A stretch of 64,000 bases of DNA, from NCBI RefSeq assembly GCF_022842375.1, contig NZ_JALHPR010000009.1, forward strand, positions 82,719 through 146,718. The letters are read 5' to 3'. The translations under genes and the position numbers were made by a program. This stretch comes from Elioraea sp. (lineage in GTDB: Bacteria > Pseudomonadota > Alphaproteobacteria > Acetobacterales > Acetobacteraceae). Positions 36,965 to 47,079 of this stretch are shown one piece after another. Under the pieces are notes generated by a model. The model did no database searches. It saw only the letters and a program-made list of their open reading frames with translations, and had not been told where the DNA came from. How positions within the stretch are numbered: position 1 is the first letter of the stretch; the number at the start of each line of letters is the position of its first letter.

Positions 36965-39037
36965 TCAGCCGAAGAACTTCGAGAGAATCGCCAGCATCAG
37001 GATCGCCACGATGTTGATGATCTTGATCATCGGGTTCACCGCGGGGCCGGCCGTGTCCTTGTAGGGGTCGCCCACAGTGTCGCCGGTCACGGCGGCCTTG
37101 TGCGCCTCCGATCCCTTGCCGCCGTGCAGCCCCGTCTCGATCAGCTTCTTGGCGTTGTCCCAGGCACCGCCGCCGGCCGTCATCGAGATCGCGACGAACA
37201 GGCCGGTGACGATCGTGCCGAGCAGCATCGCACCGAGCGAAGCGAACGCAGCCGCCTTGCCGGCGATCACCGCGATCACGACCCAGAGCACCACGGGTGC
37301 GAGAACCGGCAGCATCGAGGGGATGATCATCTCCTTGATCGCAGCCTTGGTCAGCATGTCCACCGCCCGGCCGTAATCGGGCTTGGCGGTACCTTCCATG
37401 ATGCCGGGGATCTCGCGGAACTGGCGGCGCACCTCGACCACCACGCTGCCCGCCGCGCGGCCGACCGCCGTCATGCCCATCGCGCCGAACAGGTAGGGCA
37501 GCATGCCGCCCATGAAGAGGCCGATCACGACATAGGGGTCGGCCAGGCTGAACTCGACCGGCACATTCGGGAAGTAGTGCTTCAGGTCCTCGATATAGGC
37601 CGCGAACAGCACCACCGCCGCGAGGCCGGCGGACCCGATCGCGTAGCCCTTCGTCACTGCCTTGGTGGTGTTGCCGACGGCGTCGAGCGCATCGGTCGTG
37701 ACGCGCACGTCCTTCGGCAGTTCCGCCATCTCCGCGATGCCGCCGGCATTGTCGGTCACCGGGCCGTACGCGTCGAGCGCGACGACGATGCCGGCGAGTG
37801 CCAGCATCGTGGTCGCGGCGATGGCGATGCCGTAGACGCCCGCGGTCAGGAACGACACCAGGATGCCGATGCAGATGATGACGACGGGGGCGGCCGTCGC
37901 CTCCATGCTCATCGCCAGGCCCTGGATCACGTTCGTGCCGTGGCCGGTGGTCGAGGCGTTGGCGATCGAGATGACGGGGCGATACTCGGTTGCGGTGTAG
38001 TACTCCGTCACCCACACGATCGCGGCCGTCACGCCCAAGCCCACGAGCGCGCAGATGAAGAGGCCGAAGCCGGAGAACGGCGCGCCCTCGATCCGGCCTA
38101 GGCCGGCGTACAGCGCGATGACGAGGAAGATCAGCGCAGCCGAGATCGCGCCGGTAGCGATCAGCCCCTTGTAGAGCGCCTTCATGATCGCGTTCGAGGC
38201 ATCGAGCTTCACGAAGAACGTGCCAACGACCGAGGCCGCGATGCACACGCCGCAGATCAGGAGCGGCAGCATCATCAGCGTCGCCTGCGCAGCACCGGTG
38301 AAGAAGATCGCGCCGAGCAGCATGGTGGCGACGATCGTCACCGCATAGGTCTCGAACAGGTCGGCCGCCATGCCGGCGCAGTCGCCAACGTTGTCGCCCA
38401 CGTTGTCGGCGATCACGGCGGGGTTGCGGGGATCATCCTCGGGGATGCCGGCCTCGACCTTGCCGACGAGGTCGGCGCCCACGTCGGCGCCCTTGGTGAA
38501 GATGCCACCGCCGAGGCGGGCGAAGATGGAGATCAGGCTCGCGCCGAACGACAGCGCCACGAGCGCCTCGAGCACCACGCGGTCACCGACGCCGGCGTTG
38601 CGCAGCACCGCCCAGTACCCGGCAACGCCGATCAGCCCGAGGCCCACCACGAGAAGGCCCGTGATCGCACCCGACTTGAAGCTGATGTCGAGCGCGGGCT
38701 GCAGGCCCTGTCGCGCGGCTTCCGCCGTGCGCACGTTGGCGCGCACCGAGACGTTCATGCCGATATAGCCCGCAACGCCCGACAGCACCGCGCCGATCAC
38801 GAAGCCGATCGCCGACCAGACCGAGAGCAGTACCGCGAGCACGATGGTGACCACCACGCCGACGATCGCGATCGTCGAGTACTGGCGGTTCAGGTAGGCC
38901 TGCGCGCCCTGCTGGATGGCGGCGGCGATCTCCTGCATGCGCGCGCTGCCGGCTGGGGCGGCGAGCACCACGCGCGCGGTGTAGGCGCCGTACACGATGG
39001 CGAGGAGACCGCAGAGGATCACGAAGGCGAGGCTCAT
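36965..39037 (-). CDS. hppA: Membrane-bound proton-pumping pyrophosphatase (K+-independent type)
   Basis: Integral membrane H+-PPase of 690 aa that couples PPi hydrolysis to proton pumping. About sixteen hydrophobic segments occur. The PPi-binding motif is [11 protein letters not shown] with the following [29 protein letters not shown] (seen as [19 protein letters not shown]), and a C-terminal [17 protein letters not shown]. The diagnostic [10 protein letters not shown] carries Lys where K+-dependent enzymes have Ala, so it should be potassium-insensitive. Own promoter region of about 160 bases upstream. Confidence 0.97.
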   Translation of the reverse strand: MSLAFVILCGLLAIVYGAYTARVVLAAPAGSARMQEIAAAIQQGAQAYLNRQYSTIAIVGVVVTIVLAVLLSVWSAIGFVIGAVLSGVAGYIGMNVSVRANVRTAEAARQGLQPALDISFKSGAITGLLVVGLGLIGVAGYWAVLRNAGVGDRVVLEALVALSFGASLISIFARLGGGIFTKGADVGADLVGKVEAGIPEDDPRNPAVIADNVGDNVGDCAGMAADLFETYAVTIVATMLLGAIFFTGAAQATLMMLPLLICGVCIAASVVGTFFVKLDASNAIMKALYKGLIATGAISAALIFLVIALYAGLGRIEGAPFSGFGLFICALVGLGVTAAIVWVTEYYTATEYRPVISIANASTTGHGTNVIQGLAMSMEATAAPVVIICIGILVSFLTAGVYGIAIAATTMLALAGIVVALDAYGPVTDNAGGIAEMAELPKDVRVTTDALDAVGNTTKAVTKGYAIGSAGLAAVVLFAAYIEDLKHYFPNVPVEFSLADPYVVIGLFMGGMLPYLFGAMGMTAVGRAAGSVVVEVRRQFREIPGIMEGTAKPDYGRAVDMLTKAAIKEMIIPSMLPVLAPVVLWVVIAVIAGKAAAFASLGAMLLGTIVTGLFVAISMTAGGGAWDNAKKLIETGLHGGKGSEAHKAAVTGDTVGDPYKDTAGPAVNPMIKIINIVAILMLAILSKFFG

Positions 39038-39201
39038 GGCGTGGTCCCGTGGCTGTTATCGGTGTTGTGCCGCCGGCATGTGCCGCGACAGTGATGAAGA
39101 TGGCCGGTGCCCGAGGCCGCTGGCGCCCGCCGGTTGGCCCGGCGCTTCACGGCTCTGCGAGGCGCTTCGTGCTATGCCAGACAACAAACGACCACGCAAT
39201 G

Positions 39202-40392
39202 TCAGCCCGGCTGGACAGCGTTGCGCCGGCGTGCGTGCCAGCCAAGCGCGAGGAGGGCCACAGCGACCGGCGGCAGGATGGCGATGTTCAGCACCGCCCA
39301 GCCCACCAGGTGATGCACCACCCCCGCACCCACCGCCGTCAGCGTCACCGAGCCGAACACGATCATGTCGTTCAGCGCCTGGGCGCGCACGCGCTCGCCC
39401 GGCGCGACGGCGGTGGTGAGCATCGTCGTGGCGCCCACGAACATGAAGTTCCACCCCACCCCGAGCAGCACCAGCGCCACCATGAAATGGCCGAATTCTG
39501 AGCCCTGGAGGGCGACGATGGCGCAGCCGGCCGTCAGCATCGCCCCCGTGGCGATGACGCGGGCAACGCCCACGCGCGCGATGATGTGGCCGGTGACGAA
39601 GGAGGGCGCGAACATGGCCGCTGCGTGCCACTGGATGATCGTCGCACTGTCGTTCACCCCGTAGCCGCAGAGCATCATCTCGAGCGGGGTGGCCGCCATG
39701 ATGAGGTTCATCGTGTCCCACGCCACGACGCCCGAGATGACGGCGACGAGGAAGGCGGGCCTGCGGATCAGGCCGCCGAGAGAGGCCCCGCCCGCCTGGC
39801 GCGGCGGCGGGGGTGGCAGGCGCGTGAAGGCCAGCAGCAGAACGAGGACGGCCGGGATGACGGCGAAGGCGAGATAGGTGCCGGCGAACAGTACGGGCGC
39901 GAACCCGTCCTTCGTCCACTTCACGATCTCGGGTCCCGCGAAGGCGCCGAACACGCCCCCGGCCATCACGAGGCTGATCGCCTTCGGGCGATAGCTGATG
40001 TCGGCCGCCTCTGCGGCCGCGAATCGGTAGTGCATGGCCGTGCCGAAGGCGAGGCCATTGAACACCGTCGAGAGCAGGTAGAGCTGGAAATCGGCCCTCC
40101 AGAGGGCCAGGAAGGCGATCGCAGCCCCGACGAGGTGGCAGATCGCACCCGCGCTGAACCCGACGCGGCGGCCGTAGCGGCCGAACAGGAACGCGGCGGG
40201 GATGGAGGCCGCCATGGTCGCTGCCATCTGCACCGCCATCGGCAGGGTGGCGAGGGCCTTCTGCTCGGCGAGGCTGTGGCCGATCAGCGCGGCCATGGCC
40301 ACCTGCCCGCTCATCGCCGCCTGGTTCAGCGACTGGCAAAGGAACAGCAGCGTGACGTTCCGCCGCTGGTCGAGGGCGCGTGGCCCGCTCAT
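39202..40392 (-). CDS. MFS transporter
   Basis: Major facilitator protein of 396 aa with about twelve hydrophobic segments. The loop 2-3 motif is AAFLFGRYGRRVGFSAGA, the MFS GxxxDRxGRR-like element. Substrate unknown; the domain order resembles small drug or sugar efflux MFS proteins. ATG at 40392 is chosen; it overlaps the thiL 3' region start by none but lies 11 bases past the thiL stop. It may be co-transcribed with thiL. An in-frame extension to 40452 runs into thiL. Confidence 0.88.
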   Translation of the reverse strand: MSGPRALDQRRNVTLLFLCQSLNQAAMSGQVAMAALIGHSLAEQKALATLPMAVQMAATMAASIPAAFLFGRYGRRVGFSAGAICHLVGAAIAFLALWRADFQLYLLSTVFNGLAFGTAMHYRFAAAEAADISYRPKAISLVMAGGVFGAFAGPEIVKWTKDGFAPVLFAGTYLAFAVIPAVLVLLLAFTRLPPPPPRQAGGASLGGLIRRPAFLVAVISGVVAWDTMNLIMAATPLEMMLCGYGVNDSATIIQWHAAAMFAPSFVTGHIIARVGVARVIATGAMLTAGCAIVALQGSEFGHFMVALVLLGVGWNFMFVGATTMLTTAVAPGERVRAQALNDMIVFGSVTLTAVGAGVVHHLVGWAVLNIAILPPVAVALLALGWHARRRNAVQPG

Positions 40393-40402
40393 CGGGGCCC
40401 GC

Positions 40403-41392
40403 TCACGCCACGTGGCTCCACCCGCCGCGGGAAAACGGCATCGGCGCGCCATCGGTGCCCGTCACGTGAACCCCCTGCCCTGCCACGAAACGCCCGATCC
40501 GCCGCACCGCGACCCGCGCCCGAACCGCCGCCGCGATCACCGCATCGGCCTTCTCCTCGGGAGCAGCGAAGACGAGCTCGTAATCGTCCCCGCCCGAGAG
40601 GCAGCGCGCCAGCAGCGACGGGTCCGCCGCCACGGCCTCCTTCGCCGCCTCCGACAGCGGCACGTCGGCTGCCTCGATCTCGGCCCCCAGGCCCGCTGCG
40701 CGCGCGAGGTGGCCAACGTCCTGCACCAGCCCGTCCGACACGTCCATGCAGGCCGTGGCGATGCCGCCGAGCTCCGCACCCAGCGAGAGTCGCGGCTGCG
40801 GCAGCCGATAGCGCGCGCCGAGCGTTGCCCGCGCCCCATCCGATAGCGCGGCCAGCCGGCCGGTGAGTGCCAGGAGCCCGAGCGCGCCATCGCCGATCGT
40901 GCCGCTGACCCAGAGCGCGTCGCCCTCGCGCGCACCGTTCCGCCTGAGCGCACCGCCCTCCGCCACCGAGCCGATGATGGTGAGCGAGAGCGTGACGGGC
41001 CCGGTGGTCGAAACCGTGTCACCGCCGAGCAGGCCACAGCCGTAGAGCGCCTGGTCCTCGGCGAGCCCACGCGAGAAGGCGCCCAGCCAGGCATCGCCGG
41101 TCTCGCGGGAAAGTGCGGTCGTCATCAGGTAGCCGAGCGGGGTTGCCCCCATCGCGGCGAGGTCGGAGAGGTTCACGCGAAGCAGCTTGCGCCCGATCGT
41201 CTCCGGCGGGTCGTCAGGCAGGAAGTGGACGCCCGCGACCATCGCGTCGGCCGCCAGCACGAGGGTGCGGCCGGCAGGCGGGTCGAGCAGGGCAGCATCG
41301 TCGGACAGCGCCAGTGCACCAGGGGTGCTGGCTGCGAGCGGGCGGAAATGCCGCGCGATCAGCGCGAACTCCGCCGGCTCGGGGTCGGTCAC
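40403..41392 (-). CDS. thiL: Thiamine-monophosphate kinase
   Basis: A 329-aa kinase making thiamine diphosphate from thiamine phosphate. Motifs are LSDDAALLDPP near the N-terminus, AADAMVAGVHFLPD (Mg2+/ATP), GCGLLGGDTVST, ACMDVSDGLVQD and CLSGGDDYELVFA. GTG at 41392 overlaps the nusB stop (GTGA). The longer open frame runs through nusB and is not coding. The nusB-thiL junction is standard in this class. Confidence 0.95.
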   Translation of the reverse strand: MTDPEPAEFALIARHFRPLAASTPGALALSDDAALLDPPAGRTLVLAADAMVAGVHFLPDDPPETIGRKLLRVNLSDLAAMGATPLGYLMTTALSRETGDAWLGAFSRGLAEDQALYGCGLLGGDTVSTTGPVTLSLTIIGSVAEGGALRRNGAREGDALWVSGTIGDGALGLLALTGRLAALSDGARATLGARYRLPQPRLSLGAELGGIATACMDVSDGLVQDVGHLARAAGLGAEIEAADVPLSEAAKEAVAADPSLLARCLSGGDDYELVFAAPEEKADAVIAAAVRARVAVRRIGRFVAGQGVHVTGTDGAPMPFSRGGWSHVA

Positions 41393-41943
41393 GCCCGGCT
41401 GGCCTCGGCGGTGAACTCGCCCTCGCGCAGGGTGCGCGCGATGCGGTCGAGAACGCCGTTGGCGAAACGCGGCTCCTCGCCGGCGAAGAAGCCCTGGGCC
41501 ACGTCCATGTACTCGTTGATCACCGCGCGCGCGGGCGGGCCCTTGGCGTCGAACAGTTCGGCGGCGGCGGCCCGCAGGATGGCGCGCAGCACGGGATCGA
41601 GGCGGGCGAGCGGCCAATCCTCCACCAGCGAGGCGACGACGACGCCATCGAGCGCCTCGGCGTTCACCGCGTAGCCGCGCACGATGCGTGCGAGCAGCGG
41701 CACATCCGCCCCAGGCGCGTCGCCATCCTCGACGGGGCCTGCCGAGAGCGGCTCGCCGTCCTTGCCGCCGACACGGTGGCGAACGAACTCGTCGAGCACC
41801 GTCTCGGCGCTGATGCCGCCCTGCTCTGCCTGGTAGAGCGCCTGCACGGCGGCGAGGCGTGCGGCCGTGCGCGGGCGCCCCGACGTCGCCTTGCCCGAGC
41901 CGTGCTGGCGGCCGCGGCGCTGTGGCTTGGCGGCAGTGCTCAT
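41389..41943 (-). CDS. nusB: Transcription antitermination factor NusB
   Basis: A 184-aa RNA-binding factor of rRNA antitermination. The helical core is RTAARLAAVQALYQAEQGG, PLLARIVRGY, RLDPVLRAILRAAAAEL and ARAVINEYMDVAQGFFAGEEPRFANGVLDRIA, seen as VINEYMDVAQGFF and FANGVLDRIA. The N-terminal 25 residues (AKPQRRGRQHGSGK) are basic and extra. The ATG overlaps ribH's stop. rib-nusB linkage is typical. Confidence 0.95.
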   Translation of the reverse strand: MSTAAKPQRRGRQHGSGKATSGRPRTAARLAAVQALYQAEQGGISAETVLDEFVRHRVGGKDGEPLSAGPVEDGDAPGADVPLLARIVRGYAVNAEALDGVVVASLVEDWPLARLDPVLRAILRAAAAELFDAKGPPARAVINEYMDVAQGFFAGEEPRFANGVLDRIARTLREGEFTAEASRA

Positions 41944-42395
41944 TGCCCGAACCGGCGTGCAAGGGCCACCTGCACGAGCACGGCGTTGGCGGCCTCGACG
42001 CCCTTGTTCAGCTCATCCGCCTGCGCACGCGCCAGCGCCTGCGCCTCGTCATGCACCGTCAGCACGCCGAACGCGACTGCCGCGCCGAACTGCACCGAGA
42101 GGTCCATCAGCCCGCGGGCCGTTTCGCGGCAGATATGATCGTAGTGGTCGGTCTCGCCGCGCACGACGCAGCCGAGCGCGATGAACCCATCCCAGCGCGG
42201 GCCGCCGGAGCGCGCCATCGCGCCGATCGCAAGACGGATCGCGCCCGGCAGCTCGAACGCCCCGGCCACCTGCACGACCTCATGCGTCGCACCCGCGGCA
42301 TCGAGCGTGCGCTTTACCCCCGCCAGTTGGCCGGCGGCGATCTCACGGTAGTACGGCGCCTCGACGACGAGGATGTGGGGAGCGGTCTCGGCCAA
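41940..42395 (-). CDS. ribH: 6,7-dimethyl-8-ribityllumazine synthase
   Basis: A 151-aa enzyme for the penultimate riboflavin step. Motifs are VVEAPYYREIA, GAFELPGAIRLA (substrate region), FIALGCVVRGETDHYDHIC with the catalytic His, and VPFGVL-type AFGVLTVHDEAQAL. It appears to start with TTG at 42395. It follows ribBA by three bases and precedes nusB. No zinc or membrane features. Confidence 0.95.
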   Translation of the reverse strand: MAETAPHILVVEAPYYREIAAGQLAGVKRTLDAAGATHEVVQVAGAFELPGAIRLAIGAMARSGGPRWDGFIALGCVVRGETDHYDHICRETARGLMDLSVQFGAAVAFGVLTVHDEAQALARAQADELNKGVEAANAVLVQVALARRFGQ

Positions 42396-42398
42396 GGG

Positions 42399-43535
42399 TC
42401 AGGTGCCTTCGTGTGGAATGGGGCGATGCGTGACGACGGAAAGCCCGTAGCCCTCGAGGCCTACGATGTTGCGCGGGTGGTTCGTGATCAGCACCATCTC
42501 GCGCACGCCGAGGTCGAGCAGGATCTGCGCACCGACGCCGTAGTCGCGCAAGGTGGGTGCCGCGCCATCCTTCTGCCGTGCGACGCGTTCGGAGAGTGCG
42601 GTCGGCCGCGGCTCGCGGATCAGCACGACGACCCCGCGCCCCTCCTCGCCGATCATGCGCATCGCCTGGTGCAGGTCGGTGCCGCCGCCGCGGCTCGCGC
42701 GATCGCCGAGCACGTCGGTCAGCACGTTCAGCGCGTGCATCCGCACCGGCACGGGCCCGCCCGTCGTGACGTCCCCCTTCACCAGCGCGATATGCTCGGC
42801 GTACTCGACGGTGTTGGCGTAGACGAGCATGCGGAAATCGCCGCCATGTTCGCTCTCGATCACGGTTTCCGTCACGCGCGCGACCAGGCGCTCGGTGCGG
42901 CGGCGATAGGCGATCAGGTCGGCGATGGTGCCGAGCTTCAGCCCGTGATGCTGCGCGAAGGCAACGAGGTCGGGCAGGCGCGCCATCGTGCCATCGTCGT
43001 TCATCACCTCGCAGATCACACCGGCGGGGATCAGCCCGGCCATGCGGGCGATATCCACCGCAGCCTCGGTGTGGCCGGCGCGCACGAGCGTGCCGCCCTC
43101 GCGGGCCATCAGCGGGAACACGTGGCCAGGCGTGACGATGTCGGCGGGGCCGCGGGCGGGATCGATCGCGACCGCCACGGTGCGCGCCCGGTCGGCCGCC
43201 GAGATGCCGGTGGTCACACCCTCGCGCGCCTCGATCGAGACGGTGAAGGCCGTCTGGTGCCGCGTGCCGTTGGCCTGGCTCATCAGCGGCAGGCCCAGCG
43301 TCTCGACACGCTCCTGCGTCATGGCGAGGCAGATGAGCCCGCGCGCGTGGCGGGCCATGAAGTTCACCGCCGCCGCATCGGCGAACTCGGCGGGGATCAC
43401 GACGTCGCCCTCGTTCTCGCGGTCCTCGTCATCGACGAGGATGAACATCCGGCCGCGGCGGGCCTCGGCGATGATTTCCTCGGTCGGCGACAGGAAATCG
43501 CGGAAATCCACCGTGAGTGCCTGGGGTGCGCCCAT
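42399..43535 (-). CDS. ribBA: RibBA: DHBP synthase with degenerate GTP cyclohydrolase II domain
   Basis: A 378-aa protein. The N-terminal DHBP synthase has FILVDDEDRENEGDVVIPAE (metal-binding acidic loop), ARGLICLAMT, HQTAFTVSIEA, GHVFPLMA and TEAAVDIARMAG. The C-terminal domain resembles GTP cyclohydrolase II (LRDYGVGAQILLDLGV, PRNIVGLEGYGL) but the zinc cysteines are missing: RMHALNVLTDVLGDRASRGGG stands where CxxGD...CDCG is expected. It should therefore supply only DHBP; a separate ribA is needed elsewhere. It overlaps ribE by one base. Confidence 0.94.
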   Translation of the reverse strand: MGAPQALTVDFRDFLSPTEEIIAEARRGRMFILVDDEDRENEGDVVIPAEFADAAAVNFMARHARGLICLAMTQERVETLGLPLMSQANGTRHQTAFTVSIEAREGVTTGISAADRARTVAVAIDPARGPADIVTPGHVFPLMAREGGTLVRAGHTEAAVDIARMAGLIPAGVICEVMNDDGTMARLPDLVAFAQHHGLKLGTIADLIAYRRRTERLVARVTETVIESEHGGDFRMLVYANTVEYAEHIALVKGDVTTGGPVPVRMHALNVLTDVLGDRASRGGGTDLHQAMRMIGEEGRGVVVLIREPRPTALSERVARQKDGAAPTLRDYGVGAQILLDLGVREMVLITNHPRNIVGLEGYGLSVVTHRPIPHEGT

Positions 43536-44161
43536 CAGCGATTGCCCGCGCCAGGACCTGCGGAATTGGGACTGCCCAGGATGCGTGCGACGTAGCGGGC
43601 CAGCATGTCCACCTCGAGATTGACGGGGTCGCCGGGGCGGAGCGCGCCGAAGCCCGTGACCGCCGCCGTGTGGGGGATGATGTTGACCCCGAAGCCGTCG
43701 GCGTCAACGTCGTTCACGGTCAGGCTGACCCCGTCCACCGCAACGCTGCCTTTCGCGGCGATGAAGGGAAGCAGCGCCGGCGGGGGCCGGAAACGCCATC
43801 GCACGCTGCCGCCCTCCGGCTCGGCCGAGGCGGCAACCCCGACCCCGTCGACATGGCCGGACACGAGATGCCCGCCCAACTCGTCGCCCACCTTCAGCGA
43901 GCGCTCGAGGTTCACCCGCGTTCCCGCCCGCCACCGGCCGAGGGTAGTCTTCGACAGCGTCTCGCCCGAGGCGTTGAAGGCCATCCAGCCTTCCCCCTTC
44001 TCCACCACCGTGAGGCAGCAGCCGGAACAGGCGACGGACGCGCCGATCTCGATCGCGGCCGTGTTCCAGGCCGTCGCAATCTCGATGCGAAGGTCGGTCG
44101 CGGTGCCGGCTGGGAGGATGGCGCGCACCGTGCCGAGATCGCTGACGAGACCGGTGAACAT
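43535..44161 (-). CDS. ribE: Riboflavin synthase, alpha chain
   Basis: A 208-aa two-barrel enzyme dismutating lumazine into riboflavin. It begins MFTGLVSDLGTVRAI. The first repeat has VACSGCCLTVVE and FNASGETLSKTTLGRW; the second starts GHLVSGHVDGVG and has SVAVDGVSLTVNDVD. ATG at 44161 is chosen; the GTG at 44170 overlapping the ribD stop would add three residues. ribD-ribE-ribBA-ribH run together. Confidence 0.95.
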   Translation of the reverse strand: MFTGLVSDLGTVRAILPAGTATDLRIEIATAWNTAAIEIGASVACSGCCLTVVEKGEGWMAFNASGETLSKTTLGRWRAGTRVNLERSLKVGDELGGHLVSGHVDGVGVAASAEPEGGSVRWRFRPPPALLPFIAAKGSVAVDGVSLTVNDVDADGFGVNIIPHTAAVTGFGALRPGDPVNLEVDMLARYVARILGSPNSAGPGAGNR

Positions 44162-44166
44162 CGGGG

Positions 44167-45285
44167 TCACTCCTCGCGCACGAGATGAAGCAGCACATCG
44201 TCCCCGTGCTCGGTCAGGGCAATGCGCCGGAAGCGTGGCATCGCGGCGATGCCGGGGATCGCAAGCGCGCCGACGGCCGGCACCGCATCGGCACCCAGCA
44301 GCGCAGGCGCGCCGAACCAGGCGAGCCGGTCGACCAGCCCAGCGGCCAGCAGCGAGGCGGCGATCGTGCCGCCTCCCTCGACCAGGAGGCGGGTGATGCC
44401 GCGCGCGCCGAGCGTGCGCAAGCCCTCCGCCATGTCGGGCTGGCCTGTCGCACGGTCAGGAGCGACCGCGATGACGGTGCAGCCGGCCTCGGCCAGCGCA
44501 CTGATGCGCCCCTGGTCGTTGCCTGGCAGCGTCAGGACCCAGGTTGGCGTCTCGCGCGCCGTGGCAACCAGGACGGAAGTGAGCGGCAGGCGCAGCCTGC
44601 CATCGGCCACCACCCGCACGGGGCCGGGACGGCCGGGCGGAACGACGCCGGGGAGCCTGACGGTCAGCGCAGGATCGTCGGAGGTGGCCGTGCTGGCGCC
44701 GACGAGGATGGCATCATGCGTAGCGCGCAGCATGTGCGCGAGGCGGCGGGAGGGGGCCCCTGTGATCCATCGGCTCTCGCCCCCTGCCGCTGCGATGCGG
44801 CCATCGAGCGTGGCGGCGAGCTTCAGCGTCACCATCGGCCTTCCCGCCCTGATGCGCGAGACGAACCCCTGGTTCACCGCTTGCGCCTCTGCCTCGGCGA
44901 CCCCTTCGGTGACATCGATGCCGGCAGCGAGCAGGCGCGACACCCCCTCGCCGTTCACGCGTGGATCGGGGTCGCGCATCGCGATGACGGCGCGCGCGAT
45001 GCCGGCGGCGATCATCGCATCGGTGCAGGGCGGCGTGCGGCCCCAGTGGCAGCAGGGCTCGAGCGTGACGTAGGCCGTCGCCCCCCGCGCCTTCTCCCCT
45101 GCCCGCCCCAGCGCTTCGGTCTCGGCATGCGGGCGGCCGCCAGGCTGCGTCCAGCCACGGCCGACCACCACGCCATCCTTCACGATCACGCAGCCGACGG
45201 CAGGGTTCGGCCAGACATTGCCCAGGCCGCGCCGCGCAAGCGTCAGCGCTGCCCGCATCCAGGCAAGGTCATCCGCCACGGCCAT
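44167..45285 (-). CDS. ribD: Bifunctional riboflavin deaminase/reductase RibD
   Basis: A 372-aa enzyme. The N-terminal deaminase has PNPAVGCVIVKDG, the zinc motif GGRPHAETEAL and TLEPCCHWGRTPPCTDAM (PCxxxGxxPPC). The C-terminal reductase has RPMVTLKLAATLDGRIA, the NADPH-binding and Ser-rich RWITG, DAILVGASTATSDDP and LLVEGGGTIAASLL. ATG is at 45285, nine bases after the nrdR stop. It precedes ribE with overlap near the stop. Confidence 0.95.
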   Translation of the reverse strand: MAVADDLAWMRAALTLARRGLGNVWPNPAVGCVIVKDGVVVGRGWTQPGGRPHAETEALGRAGEKARGATAYVTLEPCCHWGRTPPCTDAMIAAGIARAVIAMRDPDPRVNGEGVSRLLAAGIDVTEGVAEAEAQAVNQGFVSRIRAGRPMVTLKLAATLDGRIAAAGGESRWITGAPSRRLAHMLRATHDAILVGASTATSDDPALTVRLPGVVPPGRPGPVRVVADGRLRLPLTSVLVATARETPTWVLTLPGNDQGRISALAEAGCTVIAVAPDRATGQPDMAEGLRTLGARGITRLLVEGGGTIAASLLAAGLVDRLAWFGAPALLGADAVPAVGALAIPGIAAMPRFRRIALTEHGDDVLLHLVREE

Positions 45286-45294
45286 CAGGGGTGG

Positions 45295-45771
45295 TCAGCT
45301 CTTGCCGCTGCCGCGCGGGCGGTCACCGCCGAGCGTCTCGACGAAGGCCTCGAAATCCTTCGCCTCGCGGAAGTTGCGATACACCGAGGCGAAGCGGACA
45401 TAGCCGACCGGGTCGACCTCGCGCAGCGTATCCATCACCATCTCGCCGATCGCCTTCGACGGGATCTCGCTCTCGCCCGAGCTCTCGAGCTGGCGCTGCA
45501 CCCCGTTGACGATGCGCTCGATCCGGTCCTCGTCCACCGGGCGCTTCCTCAGCGCGATGCGGATCGACCGCGCGAGCTTGTCGCGGTCGAACGCCACGCG
45601 GCGGCCGTCGGATTTCACCACCGCGAGCTCACGCAGCTGCACGCGCTCGACCGTGGTGAAGCGCTGCCCGCAGGAGGGGCAGGAGCGGCGGCGGCGGATG
45701 GCGGTGCCGTCCTCGGTCGGACGGCTGTCCTTCACCTGCGTGTCTTCATGGCCGCAGAAGGGGCAGCGCAT
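45295..45771 (-). CDS. nrdR: Transcriptional repressor NrdR
   Basis: A 158-aa ATP-cone repressor of ribonucleotide reductase genes. Its zinc ribbon has Cys3, Cys6, Cys31 and Cys34 ([11 protein letters not shown] ... [13 protein letters not shown]). The ATP-cone is [20 protein letters not shown], then [13 protein letters not shown] and FEAFVETL. It is between glyA and ribD, a conserved place. Six bases separate it from glyA's stop. Confidence 0.97.
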   Translation of the reverse strand: MRCPFCGHEDTQVKDSRPTEDGTAIRRRRSCPSCGQRFTTVERVQLRELAVVKSDGRRVAFDRDKLARSIRIALRKRPVDEDRIERIVNGVQRQLESSGESEIPSKAIGEMVMDTLREVDPVGYVRFASVYRNFREAKDFEAFVETLGGDRPRGSGKS

Positions 45772-45777
45772 TGCCGG

Positions 45778-47079
45778 TCAGTCCCGGTAGATCGGGTAGC
45801 GGGCACAGAGCGCCTTCACACGCTCCGCCACCGCTGCCTCGACGGCTGCGTTGTCGCCATTGTTGCTGCGCGAGAGGCCATCCAGCACCTCGCCGATCAT
45901 CCGCCCGACCTCGCGGAACTCGGCGACACCGAAGCCGCGCGTCGTCGCGGCCGGGGAGCCGAGGCGGATGCCCGATGTCACCATCGGCTTGGCAGGATCG
46001 AACGGGATGGCGTTCTTGTTGCAAGTGATGTGCGCGCGCTCGAGGCTCGCTTCCGCTGCCTTGCCGGTGAGGTTCTTGGGCCGGAGATCGACCAGCATCA
46101 GGTGGCAATCGGTGCCGCCCGTCACCACGCCGAAGCCCTGCGCGAGCAACTCGTCCGACAGCGCGCGGGCATTCTCGACCACGGCCTTGGCATAGGTGCG
46201 GAAGCCTGGGGTGAGCGCCTCGCCGAAGGCCACCGCCTTGGCGGCGATGACATGCATCAGCGGCCCGCCCTGCAGGCCGGGGAACACGGCGGAGTTGATC
46301 TTCTTCCCCAGTGCCTCGTCGTTGGAGAGGATCATCCCGCCGCGGGGGCCGCGGAGCGTCTTGTGGGTGGTGGTGGTTACCACGTGCGCGTGCGGCAGCG
46401 GGGTGGGGTAGACGCCAGCGGCAACGAGGCCGGCGTAGTGCGCCATGTCGACGAGAAGGATTGCCCCGACCTCGTCGGCGATCGCACGGAATGCCGCGAA
46501 ATCAAGGGCCCGCGGGATGGCGCTGCCGCCGGCGATGATCATCCGCGGCTTGTGCTCACGGGCCAGCGCCGCGACCTGGTCCATGTCGACCAGGCTGTCC
46601 TCGCGGCGCACGCCGTAGGTGACGGGCTTGAACCACTTGCCCGAGAGGTTCACCGCGGCCCCATGCGTCAGGTGCCCGCCGGCGGCGAGGTCCATGCCGA
46701 GGATCGTGTCGCCGGGCTGAAGCAGGGCAAGGAACACCGCCTGGTTCGCCTGCGCGCCCGAATGCGGCTGCACGTTGGCGTATGAGCAGTCGAACAGCTT
46801 GCAGGCGCGCTCGATCGCCAGCACCTCGGCCTTGTCCACCTCGACGCAGCCGCCGTAGTAGCGCCGGCCGGGATAGCCCTCGGCGTACTTGTTCGTCATC
46901 ACCGAGCCCTGGGCCTGCATCACGGCGCGGGAGACGATGTTCTCCGACGCGATGAGCTCGATCCCGTCCTGCTGGCGGATGAGCTCCGCCCCGATGGCCG
47001 CGGCGATGGCGGGATCGGTGTCGGCGAGCGGGGCGTTGAAGAAGCGGTCGAGCGTTGTGGCTGGCGTCGCGATGTTCAT
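45778..47079 (-). CDS. glyA: Serine hydroxymethyltransferase
   Basis: PLP enzyme of 433 aa interconverting serine and glycine with tetrahydrofolate. The PLP Lys is in [15 protein letters not shown]; other signatures are [26 protein letters not shown] and [14 protein letters not shown] (seen at [14 protein letters not shown] and HLTHGAAVN). Full length with a typical C-terminus. It starts with ATG overlapping the rpiB stop by four bases. Feeds one-carbon units to thymidylate and purines. Confidence 0.98.
   Translation of the reverse strand: MNIATPATTLDRFFNAPLADTDPAIAAAIGAELIRQQDGIELIASENIVSRAVMQAQGSVMTNKYAEGYPGRRYYGGCVEVDKAEVLAIERACKLFDCSYANVQPHSGAQANQAVFLALLQPGDTILGMDLAAGGHLTHGAAVNLSGKWFKPVTYGVRREDSLVDMDQVAALAREHKPRMIIAGGSAIPRALDFAAFRAIADEVGAILLVDMAHYAGLVAAGVYPTPLPHAHVVTTTTHKTLRGPRGGMILSNDEALGKKINSAVFPGLQGGPLMHVIAAKAVAFGEALTPGFRTYAKAVVENARALSDELLAQGFGVVTGGTDCHLMLVDLRPKNLTGKAAEASLERAHITCNKNAIPFDPAKPMVTSGIRLGSPAATTRGFGVAEFREVGRMIGEVLDGLSRSNNGDNAAVEAAVAERVKALCARYPIYRD

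Noticed and set aside
42396..45294. FMN riboswitch in the rib cluster
   Set aside because: Genes are separated by only a few bases, and no RFN-like conserved blocks are present.
44185..46785. Long plus-strand open frame over ribD, nrdR and glyA
   Set aside because: Antisense shadow of three well-identified enzymes with complete motifs on the minus strand.
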